From Candidatus Defluviilinea gracilis (GTDB lineage: Bacteria; Chloroflexota; Anaerolineae; Anaerolineales; Villigracilaceae): DNA of 64,000 nucleotides. Location: contig JADJWS010000003.1 of the NCBI GenBank assembly GCA_016716235.1, positions 552,811 through 616,810 of the forward strand, given 5' to 3'. A program made the translations under genes and the position numbers. The notes beneath the pieces were generated by a model. That model searched no databases. It saw nothing but the letters and a program-made list of their open reading frames with translations, and was not told the origin of the DNA. Positions 1 through 9,482 of this stretch are shown piece by piece; position 1 is the first letter of the stretch, and every line of letters begins with the position of its first letter.

Positions 1-1
1 G

Positions 2-229
2 TCCATGGCGGTTGCCCTCGCGCCGAAGATCACGGTCAATGGACTTGCGCTCGGCGCCATCATCCCTCCCGCCGATGGAAACGCCTCGCCCGACATCACG
101 AAAAATATCCCCATGAAACGCTGGGCAAAAGAAAATGAAGTGGAACAAGCCTTGCTGTTCCTGCTCACCTCCCCCACGTTCATCACAGGCGAGATCATTC
201 ATGTGGATGGCGGAAGACATTTGGTATAG
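2..229 (+). CDS. SDR-family oxidoreductase, C-terminal end (partial)
   Basis: This is the last 75 or so residues of a short-chain dehydrogenase/reductase; the gene enters from the left window edge, so no start is visible. The stretch APKITVNGLALGAI followed by a loop, then LLTSPTFITGEIIHVDGG at the end, is the classical SDR C-terminal pattern (substrate loop, then the conserved G-x-x-x-x-V-D-G-G). The catalytic Tyr-x-x-x-Lys lies upstream of the window. Because folB and folK follow on the same strand, a pteridine or dihydrofolate reductase role (FolM/PTR1-like) is plausible, but this is inference from position only. Confidence 0.75.
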   Translation, partial: SMAVALAPKITVNGLALGAIIPPADGNASPDITKNIPMKRWAKENEVEQALLFLLTSPTFITGEIIHVDGGRHLV

Positions 230-231
230 TC

Positions 232-280
232 GTAGTGGCGACTTCAGTCGCCCACGCAGAACGACTAAAGTCGTTACTAC
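232..280. repeat. Imperfect palindrome between SDR gene and folB
   Basis: Arms 232-250 and 262-280 are inverted copies (GTAGTGGCGACTTCAGTCG against the complement of CGACTAAAGTCGTTACTAC, three mismatches) around an 11-nt loop. There is no T-run, so it is not a typical terminator. It resembles dispersed REP-like hairpins. It lies in the leader just before folB. Confidence 0.6.
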
Positions 281-297
281 ATTCAAAGGAAATCCCC

Positions 298-654
298 ATG
301 GACAAAGTCATCATCAAAAACCTGCTCGCCCGCGGCATCATCGGCGTCAACGACTGGGAACGCAGCCGCGCCCAAAATATCTTGATCAACCTCACCCTCT
401 TCACCGACACGCATCGCGCGGCGGAGACCGATCACATCAACGATTGCGCGGATTACAGCAAGATGTCGAAGAAAGTGATGGCGCACGCCGAAAGCGTACA
501 GCGTCTCACCGTGGAAGCGCTCGCCAACGATCTGGCGAAGCTCTGCCTTGAGGATGCGAACGTGCAAAAAGTCATCGTCCGCGTGGAGAAGCCAGGCGCG
601 GTGCGCTTTGCCGAATCGGTGGGCGTGGAGATCGAACGTAGCCGCGATGAATGA
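298..654 (+). CDS. folB: Dihydroneopterin aldolase FolB
   Basis: Protein of 118 residues, the normal size for FolB, which converts 7,8-dihydroneopterin to 6-hydroxymethyl-dihydropterin and glycolaldehyde in folate synthesis. The N-terminal ARGIIGVNDWERSRAQ is the family signature, and the C-terminal VRVEKPGAVRFAESVGVEIER matches the conserved Lys-Pro region with the active-site Lys. ATG 298 follows AAAGGA at a suitable distance; a longer frame upstream lacks homology. The stop codon overlaps the start of folK (ATGAATGA), which points to translational coupling. Confidence 0.93.
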   Translation: MDKVIIKNLLARGIIGVNDWERSRAQNILINLTLFTDTHRAAETDHINDCADYSKMSKKVMAHAESVQRLTVEALANDLAKLCLEDANVQKVIVRVEKPGAVRFAESVGVEIERSRDE

Positions 655-1126
655 ACTCCACCTCGCGTATTTGAGTCTGGGGTCGAATATCGAGCCTGAG
701 GTCAACTTGCCGAAGGCGGTGAAATTATTATCAAAACGCGGGGAGGTCGAAAAAATTTCAAGCACGTGGGAGACAGAACCCGTCGGCGGCGAGGGTGGAA
801 ATTATTTGAACGCGTGTTTGTCCTACAAAACAACACTCGCGCATGATGAATTGAAGACCACGATTCTTCATCTCATCGAATCAAGCCTTGGACGCAAACG
901 CACGCAAGACAAAAATGCGCCTCGAACCATTGACATTGACATCGTCTTGTTCGACGACGAGATCGTCGGCGGACGCTGGCTCTCGCAATTGTTCGTCGTT
1001 GTGCCGCTGGCAGAAATTTATCCCGACTTTCAAAACCCCACCTCTCATGAAAGCATCGCAGAAACAGCGACGCGCCTCCGCCGTGAATTTTGGACGGAGA
1101 CGCGTCGGGATGTGTTGCTAGGCTGA
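647..1126 (+). CDS. folK: 2-amino-4-hydroxy-6-hydroxymethyldihydropteridine pyrophosphokinase FolK
   Basis: Protein of 159 residues, typical for HPPK, which transfers pyrophosphate from ATP to the FolB product. Signatures seen are LSLGSNIEP at the N-terminus, the ETEPVGG loop, and RTIDIDIVLFDDE, which carries the Asp pair that binds magnesium-ATP. ATG 647 overlaps the folB stop by 8 nt; ATG 651 is in another frame. FolE is encoded convergently just downstream, so three folate steps are clustered. Confidence 0.93.
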   Translation: MNELHLAYLSLGSNIEPEVNLPKAVKLLSKRGEVEKISSTWETEPVGGEGGNYLNACLSYKTTLAHDELKTTILHLIESSLGRKRTQDKNAPRTIDIDIVLFDDEIVGGRWLSQLFVVVPLAEIYPDFQNPTSHESIAETATRLRREFWTETRRDVLLG

Positions 1127-1165
1127 CGAGGGCGAACCAGCCCGCCCTGCGAACGAAGCGCGGCG

Positions 1166-1786
1166 TCAGAACTGAATCGGTTTTGCTCCGCGGCTGATGT
1201 TATCCAAAAATTCCTGCCGCGTCGCCAGGCTCGCGCGGAACGATCCGTGCATCGCGGAAGTCGTCATGCGCGCGTCGTGCTTCTTCACGCCGCGCATCAT
1301 CGCGCACAAGTGCATCGCTTCGACGACGACCGCCACGCCTTGCGGCTCAAGCGTTTTTTGGATGAAGTCCGCGATCTGGCGCGTCATGCGTTCTTGAATT
1401 TGCAAACGACGCGCGTACATATCCACGATGCGCGGAATTTTCGACAAGCCGATCACTTTGCCCTTGGGGATGTACGCGACGTGCGCGCGGCCGATGAACG
1501 GCAGCATGTGATGCTCGCATAAACTGTAAAATTCGATGTCGCGCACGATGACCATTTCGTCGTAGGCGATGTTGAACAACGCGCCGTTGATGATTCGCTC
1601 AGGCTCGGCCGTGTAGCCGCTCAACAATTCGGTATACATCCGCGCCACGCGGTCGGGCGTGTTTTTCAATCCTTCGCGTTCGGGGTCCTCGCCCACCGCT
1701 TCGATCAACTCGCGGATGATGCGGCTAATGGTTTCTATGTTAATCTTGCTTTCGCTTGCTTCGTTCGATTCCTCGTCAGACTCCAT
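1166..1786 (-). CDS. folE: GTP cyclohydrolase I FolE
   Basis: Protein of 206 residues, converting GTP to 7,8-dihydroneopterin triphosphate, the first step of the pathway that FolB and FolK continue. The zinc ligands are visible in SLCEHHMLPF and in HLCAMMRGV. GLKNTPDRVARMY near residue 45 is the family's N-terminal signature, and AMHGSFR is near the C-terminus. The first 20 residues are acidic and low-complexity. AAGGAGCGAGC sits just upstream of ATG 1786. The gene is convergent to folK with about 40 bp between stops. Confidence 0.95.
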   Translation of the reverse strand: MESDEESNEASESKINIETISRIIRELIEAVGEDPEREGLKNTPDRVARMYTELLSGYTAEPERIINGALFNIAYDEMVIVRDIEFYSLCEHHMLPFIGRAHVAYIPKGKVIGLSKIPRIVDMYARRLQIQERMTRQIADFIQKTLEPQGVAVVVEAMHLCAMMRGVKKHDARMTTSAMHGSFRASLATRQEFLDNISRGAKPIQF

Positions 1787-1803
1787 GCTCGCTCCTTGAA
1801 CAT

Positions 1804-1841
1804 TCAGCCCGACAATGTTTGCCGGGCTGATGATTTTTTTC
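1804..1841 (+). terminator. Hairpin with T-run upstream of folE
   Basis: TCAGCCCG (1804-1811) pairs with CGGGCTGA (1823-1830) and is followed on the plus strand by a run of seven T. It has the form of an intrinsic terminator reading rightward, though no plus-strand gene ends just before it. It may protect the folE leader from antisense reading or be part of a leader structure. Confidence 0.4.
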
Positions 1842-1848
1842 TTTCGTC

Positions 1849-1945
1849 AGGACTTACGCAGTTGGCGGGCAGTTCGATTTGCCAAGCAAATCGTGCCGCC
1901 GCCGCAGTGCAACTACGGCAAAACAGGTTCAACTGCGTACGTCCT
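1849..1945. repeat. MITE-like element with 16-bp terminal inverted repeats
   Basis: The 97-bp segment begins AGGACTTACGCAGTTG and ends CAACTGCGTACGTCCT, inverted copies with one mismatch. It contains an internal palindrome (GATTTGCCAAGCAAATC). A shorter related copy in inverse orientation is at 11343-11396, sharing the first 20 bp and the block TGCCGCCGCAGTGCAACTACGGCA. There is no coding capacity, so it is best read as a non-autonomous transposon remnant between hpf and folE. Confidence 0.7.
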
Positions 1946-1953
1946 ATTTCGTT

Positions 1954-2523
1954 TTACCCGACGATCGGTTCGATCAACCCATACGACCCGTTCCGCCTTC
2001 GATACAACACTTGGATCGAATTCTTCTCGGCGTTGAAAAAGATGAAAAAGTTGTTATGCCCCAGCAGGCGCATTTGTTCAACGGCTTCATCTTCATTCAT
2101 CGGCATGATGATGAACTTCTTGCGCTTCGCGATCAACGGCAGGAGTTCGCCGGTCTCGTCCACCGGCATCTCTTCTTCCTCCACCACCTCCGCCGCCGAA
2201 CGCCCATCGCCGCGACCGCGATGACGCTTCCCTTTGTACCGTTCGATCTGCCTCTGCATTTTATCCAACGCCGTATCGAACGCGAGATGCAGATCGTCCG
2301 CTCGCTCCTCCGTTCGCAGCAGAAATCCTTTTCCGCGCACGGTCATTTGCGCCACTTGCCGGTCGCTCGCCTGCCGCGCGTTCTTCTCGTGCGACAACTC
2401 GATGTAAACTTCTTCTATATCTTGAAGGAGCCGCTCAAGTTTGGCGGTCTTCTTTTCAACATACTCGCGGGTGTTATCGGTCAAACGCATGTTTCGAGCC
2501 TGAACATCGATCTTGCTTGTCAT
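1954..2523 (-). CDS. hpf: Ribosome hibernation promoting factor, long form
   Basis: Protein of 189 residues, the long HPF that dimerises 70S ribosomes into inactive 100S particles in stationary phase. Residues 1-110 form the S30AE/YfiA domain (KIDVQARNMRLTDNTREYVEKK at the start). A charged linker with KRHRGRGDGR follows. Residues 130-189 are the C-terminal dimerisation domain, with PMNEDEAVEQMRLLGHNNFF. It follows comF on the minus strand after a 47-bp gap, with AGGAGG-type ribosome-binding sequence before the ATG. Confidence 0.93.
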   Translation of the reverse strand: MTSKIDVQARNMRLTDNTREYVEKKTAKLERLLQDIEEVYIELSHEKNARQASDRQVAQMTVRGKGFLLRTEERADDLHLAFDTALDKMQRQIERYKGKRHRGRGDGRSAAEVVEEEEMPVDETGELLPLIAKRKKFIIMPMNEDEAVEQMRLLGHNNFFIFFNAEKNSIQVLYRRRNGSYGLIEPIVG

Positions 2524-2570
2524 GACAGACCTCCTGAAATTATTTTATCAATCACGCATATGCGCGATTG

Positions 2571-3308
2571 TCAAACGCGATTCAGATCGTGATGTGAAAG
2601 CGCCCGCGCGATCGTGATGGCGTAAATCTCTGATGCGCCCGCAGACAGCAACGCGTCGGCACAGGCGGAGATGGTGGAACCGGTCGTCGCCACATCGTCC
2701 ATCAACAGGACGGACTTCCGCTTCACCTCCGACGGGTCAGCCTGATACGCCGCGCGGACGTTTTCTCGCCGTTCAGCCGCCGTCAAGCCAACCTGCGTGC
2801 GCGTCTCGCGGACCTTTCTCACTCCATGCGGCGCGTACGAAATCCCAAGTTCATACGCGAGAGGCTTCGCAACGAGCGCAACTTGATTATATCCTCGCTC
2901 TTTCAAACGAGCCTTCCCCAACGGAATCGGGATCAACATATCCACATTCCAGTTCAACTGCTGGGCAAATTCCGCCATGTCTACCGCGATCGCATCCGCA
3001 AGCCCAATGTTGCGGCGATACTTGATGGTATGCAACGCGTTCTGCACCGGCGAATCAAAAACCGCCCAAGAACGCATCATTCGATACGCGGGCGGGTTTA
3101 CTTTGCATTTCTCGCATCGTTCAGCCCCTTTCGTTGGTATTCCGCATTTCTCACAGAACGGTTTGCCGATTTTCGGCGCGCGCTTCCTACAATCAGCGCA
3201 CCAGCGCGAACCGGGTTTTCCGCATCCGCCGCACACGGGCGGGAAGAGCAAATCCAACCCGCTCCAGGTCCATCGGTACAAGCGATACGACCACGGAATG
3301 TTTTTCAA
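2571..3308 (-). CDS. comF: ComF-family amidophosphoribosyltransferase-like protein
   Basis: Protein of 245 residues. Residues 20-65 hold a zinc-finger-like region with paired CxxC motifs (CGGCGKPGSRWCADC and CEKCGIPTKGAERCEKC). The C-terminal half is a phosphoribosyltransferase fold with the PRPP-binding loop VLLMDDVATTGSTISAC. The family (ComFC/GntX) is linked to DNA uptake in naturally competent bacteria. Here it follows the tad genes by 9 bp, a context compatible with a competence link but not proof of one. Confidence 0.88.
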   Translation of the reverse strand: MKNIPWSYRLYRWTWSGLDLLFPPVCGGCGKPGSRWCADCRKRAPKIGKPFCEKCGIPTKGAERCEKCKVNPPAYRMMRSWAVFDSPVQNALHTIKYRRNIGLADAIAVDMAEFAQQLNWNVDMLIPIPLGKARLKERGYNQVALVAKPLAYELGISYAPHGVRKVRETRTQVGLTAAERRENVRAAYQADPSEVKRKSVLLMDDVATTGSTISACADALLSAGASEIYAITIARALSHHDLNRV

Positions 3309-3317
3309 AGCAGTAGA

Positions 3318-4259
3318 TCACAAAGTTGCGTAAATATTAAGCGCCGCCGGAGTGAGAATAATGATCATAATGGACGGGAAGATCAACAACGCCATGGGGA
3401 CGATCATCTTTACTGGCGCCTTATGAGCCGCTTCTTCCGCAATCTGGCGTCGCTTGACGCGCATTTGATCCGATTGAATTCTCAAAACGCGCGCCATGCT
3501 CACGCCCAACATTTCGCTTTGAATGATCGCCGCCACAAAACTCGATACTTCGGGGATTCCCAGACGGTCTCCCATCGCTTTCAAGGCTTCGCGGCGGGTC
3601 TTGCCCAACTGCACTTCGCGAATGGTCCGCGCAAATGCCAAAGAAAGTTCATTCTCCCATTTCTCGGTCACTTTTGCCATGGCGGCGTCAAAACCCAAGC
3701 CAGCCTCTACGCAGATCGTCAACAAATCCAAGGCGTCGGGCATTGCCCTGCGCACTTCAGATTGCCGCTGGGTGATTCGGCGCGTCAAGATGAGATGCGG
3801 CAGAAAAAACCCTCCAAAGAGCGCGCCGCCGATATATAAAAAGTTGTTACTTGCTTGTGGCGCGGGATTCAAAGCCACCGTTGTAATCATGAATCCGCCC
3901 AACAAAACGGCGAGGATAAATCGAATTGCCAAAAACGTGGGCGCATCCACGGGCCAGGGGTTACCCGCCAATTCAAGATTACGGGCAGTATCTTGAATCA
4001 TCTTTTGGGGCGTAAAGCGGGCTGAAAATTCGCCCAACCTCCTCACCGCCGGGATGAGCACCCGTTCGCTGAAGTTCTGAGAAAGCTCAATCTCCTCAAG
4101 AGACGCCACTTCGCCCCGCTGAATGAATTCCGAAAGCCGCTCCTGCAACGGATCGTCCGCTTCGCCTTGCGCGGCCGCGTTCGCCCGGATGCTGAAGACC
4201 ACCACGGCAATAATGACCAGGACAACAACACCGCCGAAGATCAATAATCCAGCGCTCAC
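3318..4259 (-). CDS. tadC: Tad pilus inner-membrane platform protein TadC
   Basis: Protein of 313 residues of the GspF/T2SSF family. One membrane segment lies at residues 5-25, a pair at about 105-150 and one at the C-terminus. The cytoplasmic domain contains MPDALDLLTICVEAGLGFDAAM, the conserved GSPII_F helix region. TadC with TadB forms the platform on which the ATPase acts to build the Flp pilus. It starts one base after the tadB stop, so the two are coupled. Confidence 0.9.
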   Translation of the reverse strand: MSAGLLIFGGVVVLVIIAVVVFSIRANAAAQGEADDPLQERLSEFIQRGEVASLEEIELSQNFSERVLIPAVRRLGEFSARFTPQKMIQDTARNLELAGNPWPVDAPTFLAIRFILAVLLGGFMITTVALNPAPQASNNFLYIGGALFGGFFLPHLILTRRITQRQSEVRRAMPDALDLLTICVEAGLGFDAAMAKVTEKWENELSLAFARTIREVQLGKTRREALKAMGDRLGIPEVSSFVAAIIQSEMLGVSMARVLRIQSDQMRVKRRQIAEEAAHKAPVKMIVPMALLIFPSIMIIILTPAALNIYATL

Positions 4260-4260
4260 A

Positions 4261-5229
4261 TCACACCTCGATATCCGCGATCTTCATCATGATGAAATAG
4301 CCCAGCGCGATCATGCCGACAATGACTGCCACAGCCACAATTCCGCAGAGCGGTTGGGGTATTCCTCCGCGATCGTCAAAAAATCCTGCCAGATAGTCCG
4401 GGCTTACGAACCAAAGCGCCACGCTTAGAAACACCGGGATGAGAGACAAAACAGTTCCAGAGGTGCGCACGGAAGCGGTCAACACGCGAATTTCGCCTTT
4501 GATCCGCACGCGTTCCCGGATGGTGAAGGAAATCGTATCGAGGATTTCGGATAGGTTACCGCCAACTTCACGCTGAACATTGATCGCCGTGATCACGAAA
4601 TCAAGGTCGTCGCTGGGAATGCGGCGAAGCATATTGTCAAGCGCCTTCTCCTGCGGGATACCGATCTGTATCTCCTGGACCAATCTCCTGAACTCATCGG
4701 AAATCGGCGCGGGAAGTTCCCGACTCACCGCTTCCATGGCTTGCATCGTGGAATACCCCGCCCGTAAGCCGTTTACCATCAGGTTCAGCATATCAGAAAG
4801 TTGATCGTTGAACTTGTAAAGCCGCTGAGTTTGTTGTCGTTTGACGTACAACCGCGGCAGGAAGAACCCGATCACACCGCCGATCACAGCGGAGATCCAG
4901 ATCGGTTGGAGGAGAAAGCCAATCGCGCCCAAGGCCGCTACCGAAATAAAGATCAAAGCGTAATATTCAGATACTTTAAACTTGAGATCGGCGCGCGCCA
5001 ACTCGCGGGCAACCCGGTCGCCCCAGGAAGATTTCGCAACCCGTCGGTTTAACCATTCACTGACGACAGCGCCTCGCGAGGATTCTTCCACTCGAGGCTT
5101 GTCATCTTCAAGGAATTGACCCAGGCGCTCCTCTACCAACGACCGGTCACTGATCACAGTAATGACTGCGCCAACAATGAGGAGGACCAGGAGGAGGATG
5201 CCCCCCCCAAGCAATATGACGGGATTCAT
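4261..5229 (-). CDS. tadB: Tad pilus inner-membrane platform protein TadB
   Basis: Protein of 322 residues with the GSPII_F core (FNDQLSDMLNLMVNGLRAGY and the EVGGNLSEILDTI region). There is an N-terminal membrane helix, a pair around residues 90-130, and two C-terminal helices. It is the partner of TadC downstream. Upstream, the cpaF stop is 27 bp away. The order ATPase, TadB, TadC is that of canonical tad loci. Confidence 0.9.
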   Translation of the reverse strand: MNPVILLGGGILLLVLLIVGAVITVISDRSLVEERLGQFLEDDKPRVEESSRGAVVSEWLNRRVAKSSWGDRVARELARADLKFKVSEYYALIFISVAALGAIGFLLQPIWISAVIGGVIGFFLPRLYVKRQQTQRLYKFNDQLSDMLNLMVNGLRAGYSTMQAMEAVSRELPAPISDEFRRLVQEIQIGIPQEKALDNMLRRIPSDDLDFVITAINVQREVGGNLSEILDTISFTIRERVRIKGEIRVLTASVRTSGTVLSLIPVFLSVALWFVSPDYLAGFFDDRGGIPQPLCGIVAVAVIVGMIALGYFIMMKIADIEV

Positions 5230-5256
5230 TGATCACATACCTGCAAAATCGACCTG

Positions 5257-6669
<1,413 letters not shown>

Positions 6670-6692
6670 ATATATCTCCTATAACTCTTTGC

Positions 6693-7934
6693 TTATCGCC
6701 TGGCAACCCGGCCCGGTTCACCGTCAGACTCGAGTTCGGCAACACGCGCCCGGACGTTTTCAGCCAAAGAAAGAATTCCTCGGGATGCAGGCTGATTTCT
6801 GGCTTCCAAAATAAACGGGACGCCGCGATTCACCGCCTTTGTTACAACTTGTTCGTCCAGCGGGATGATCGTCGCAACAGGTTGTTTTAGGTTGTCAGCC
6901 ACCCGGTCCGGCGTGATATTAATCCGTTTGTCAAAGCGGTTCATCACAAAAATGATCCGGTCGCGATCGACGCCCATGGTTTGCAGAAGATCTAAAAATA
7001 AACGACAATTCTTGATCGAAGGAATATCCTGGGAAGTGACAAGAATGATGATATCGCTAATATCAAGAATGGAAAGGACGTTGTCGGTCAGGTAGGGTGA
7101 TGTATCAACCACCACATAGGGGTAAAGTTTTTGCAGATATTCGAGCACCTTAGACAACTGCTCGCCAGTCACCTTTTCGGCGTATTCAGGGCGGCTGGGT
7201 GCGGCAAGGATGTGCAACCCCGATGCCGCATGTTTCACCATGACTTCCTCAACGATCTCCGGGTCGAGTTCTTCGGCTCGCGGCGCCAGATCGGCAATGG
7301 TATTCTTACCTTGTTCATTGACAAAGACAGCGACGTCGCCAAATTGAAGATTCGCATCCACCAACGCGGCGCGAGTGTCTTCATTATTTAGGGTCAGGGC
7401 AAGATTCACGGCAATGGTAGTGCAACCGACACCGCCTTTAGGGCTGTAAATCGTTACAATTTTCCCCTTCGTGCCATACGAATAACTAGTCCCAGCCATC
7501 GATCCCATGGCAGGCGCCACTTGGACCTGGGCGGCCTTCGCTTTTTCGCTCAGCGCCATTGCGCCAGCCCGACGAATCGCAGAGATCAGCTCGTCCCCCA
7601 TGGGAGGTTTTGTGAGAAAATCACGCGCCCCGGCAAGCATAGCCCGCCGCATATAATTTTGATCGTTCTGAACCGAGAGGATGACCACCTGCACGGCAGG
7701 TTGTTTGGCTCGAATGGCTTCCGTCGCGGCTATTCCATCCATATCCGGCATGTTGATATCCATCAAAACAACATCCGGCTGCGATTCTAAGGATGTTTGA
7801 ATTGCCTCCTTGCCGGTTCTCGCAACGCCAACAACCTCAACGTCAGATTCAAACTGAAGGAGTTTCCGAACATTCTCTCGTGTTTCGGAAATATCGTCAA
7901 CGATCAAGACTTTAATTTTGTCGCCTGGTGCCAT
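6693..7934 (-). CDS. cpaE: CpaE/TadZ-like pilus localisation protein, REC plus ParA-type ATPase
   Basis: Protein of 413 residues. Residues 5-130 form a response-regulator receiver domain that keeps the phospho-acceptor Asp (VVLMDINMPDMDG) and the Lys of FLTKPP. Residues 155-400 form a MinD/ParA-like domain with a deviant Walker motif, SPKGGVGCTTIAVN. CpaE/TadZ proteins place the Tad machine in the cell. Many have a degenerate receiver; this one looks phosphorylatable, and a histidine kinase gene lies just upstream in the cluster. Confidence 0.9.
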   Translation of the reverse strand: MAPGDKIKVLIVDDISETRENVRKLLQFESDVEVVGVARTGKEAIQTSLESQPDVVLMDINMPDMDGIAATEAIRAKQPAVQVVILSVQNDQNYMRRAMLAGARDFLTKPPMGDELISAIRRAGAMALSEKAKAAQVQVAPAMGSMAGTSYSYGTKGKIVTIYSPKGGVGCTTIAVNLALTLNNEDTRAALVDANLQFGDVAVFVNEQGKNTIADLAPRAEELDPEIVEEVMVKHAASGLHILAAPSRPEYAEKVTGEQLSKVLEYLQKLYPYVVVDTSPYLTDNVLSILDISDIIILVTSQDIPSIKNCRLFLDLLQTMGVDRDRIIFVMNRFDKRINITPDRVADNLKQPVATIIPLDEQVVTKAVNRGVPFILEARNQPASRGILSLAENVRARVAELESDGEPGRVARR

Positions 7935-7975
7935 GAAGGATCAGCCTCTACTGATTGATGATCAACAATTCTCGA

Positions 7976-9031
7976 TTAAGGCTCTGCCGGTACGGTGTCA
8001 TTCGGTAACACCGGCGGGGTCAAGATATCAACTCGTGGACCGGTGGTATAGGGAAGTTTGGAAGGCAGGGAAATTCCGTACTTCGTCAACAAGTTGGTCA
8101 GAGTTGCCGCTTGTGTTTCGATGCGGGAAGTGTCATTCGGGTTGCGCAAGGTCATGGTAATGAGCGCCCCGTTATACATCAGGTAATTCAAATAGATCGA
8201 ATCCTGAGGGTCAACCATGATGGTAATAATATCCGGCGCCGCTTGAGCCTGGGCTTGAGCAGGAGATGGAGTGGCGTTCGGATCCGCCGAGGGAGCCGCC
8301 AACGTGAAATTGCCAAGCTTCATCACAACCTTATCCTGCAAGATCATTTGACACACCATGCGAGGGCGTTGCGCTTCGGATGGAATCACATAAAACGGCT
8401 GTTGAAATGTGGGGTCAAGTTCCACCCGCCCCTGAGTTGATAGCTCGCCGCCAGACACAACGGCGGCAGACAGGACCGGCAAGGCATTGGGAGGAAACCC
8501 CGTTCCGGTAACGACTGATGTGCGATTGGGCAAAATGGTCTGATAGGCTGGGTCAATATCAATAAATAGTAAACAGGCATTGACGTTGACGTGGGCTCCA
8601 TCATTGATCCCGTAGCCGGCTGTGGCGAGACGGCTCGTTGGAATCGTGATCGCCACCATGCCCGTCGGGATTTGAACCGCCCAAGCGGGACCGGAAATTT
8701 CCACCGGTTTCGATCCAACCATAGACGAGGTAATCACAACGCCTTGCTCCAAGGTGAACCGAGCGGTCTGACCCACCAAATTCGCCTCTTCGCCTGCGGT
8801 AAACATAACTTCTGCAACATTTGCCGAGGGAATGGAAAATTTGCCAAGCAAATCTGCCGTAATTTCAGCGCCTTGGGGAATGTTCTGGGCGGCATAGTAG
8901 ATTTCAGTTACCGCCGTTTGGGTCGCTTGCTGCTGTGTGGCAGGGGCGAGCAAATTAAGGGCAACGAACAAGACTCCCAGCCCCACTACAAGAATTAATA
9001 CAACGAAGATTAGTAATCGTCCGCGACGCAT
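7976..9031 (-). CDS. cpaB: Flp pilus assembly protein CpaB/RcpC
   Basis: Protein of 351 residues with one N-terminal membrane segment (residues 5-26) and an SAF-like domain around residues 45-115 (YYAAQNIPQGAEITADLLG), then the RcpC/CpaB C-terminal domain. In diderm hosts CpaB works with the secretin; no secretin gene is seen here, as expected for a monoderm Tad system. The C-terminal 30 residues are Pro-rich. A gap of 41 bp separates it from cpaE. Confidence 0.88.
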   Translation of the reverse strand: MRRGRLLIFVVLILVVGLGVLFVALNLLAPATQQQATQTAVTEIYYAAQNIPQGAEITADLLGKFSIPSANVAEVMFTAGEEANLVGQTARFTLEQGVVITSSMVGSKPVEISGPAWAVQIPTGMVAITIPTSRLATAGYGINDGAHVNVNACLLFIDIDPAYQTILPNRTSVVTGTGFPPNALPVLSAAVVSGGELSTQGRVELDPTFQQPFYVIPSEAQRPRMVCQMILQDKVVMKLGNFTLAAPSADPNATPSPAQAQAQAAPDIITIMVDPQDSIYLNYLMYNGALITMTLRNPNDTSRIETQAATLTNLLTKYGISLPSKLPYTTGPRVDILTPPVLPNDTVPAEP

Positions 9032-9132
9032 ATTTCAGATCTCCTCTCTTGACTGTTCATCCGTCAAGCTGGTATGTCCATCTTTCCTGTGATTATACAG
9101 CATAAACAAGAGGCGATAATGGCAAATTAGTA

Positions 9133-9171
9133 AAAAAGTAGGACTCTGCCAATGGCAGAGTCCTACTTTTT
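9133..9171. terminator. Strong bidirectional hairpin terminator after flp
   Basis: An 18-bp perfect stem (9133-9150 with 9154-9171) includes A-run and T-run ends, AAAAAGTAGGACTCTGCC around an AAT loop. It lies 18 bp after the flp stop and 100 bp before cpaB. It should end most pilin transcripts and let limited read-through reach the assembly genes, matching the need for much more pilin than machinery. Confidence 0.88.
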
Positions 9172-9188
9172 GACAGGTCAGAGTGGGG

Positions 9189-9338
9189 TTACGGCAGGGA
9201 GTTGTTGATGCTGGAGAAGGTATTGCCGATCTTGGGTCCGAGCAACGTCATGACCGCAATCACAACGATCGCCACAAGAGCAATGATGATGGCATACTCA
9301 ACCAAACCTTGACCTTTTTCTTTGGGTGCAAATAACAT
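9189..9338 (-). CDS. flp: Flp/Fap-type pilin
   Basis: A 49-residue protein, the usual size of a Flp prepilin. It starts MLFAPKEKGQGLVEYA; the prepilin peptidase site is G before LVEY, with the Glu and Tyr of the mature N-terminus present. A hydrophobic helix of about 20 residues follows, then GPKIGNTFSSINNSLP. ATG 9338 follows AAAGGAGA at 7 nt. It is the major subunit for the tad genes that follow on the same strand. Confidence 0.95.
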   Translation of the reverse strand: MLFAPKEKGQGLVEYAIIIALVAIVVIAVMTLLGPKIGNTFSSINNSLP

Positions 9339-9482
9339 GATGAAATCTCCTTTTGATCTGAAATATTTACCTGAGGCATTCCTCAGTGTTGTTTCTATTG
9401 TATTCAGCCTTGGCTAAAAATCAAGATGGAGAGGATGAGAATCGCTTACAATCCTGTTATCTTCACCTAACGACTTTGAAAC

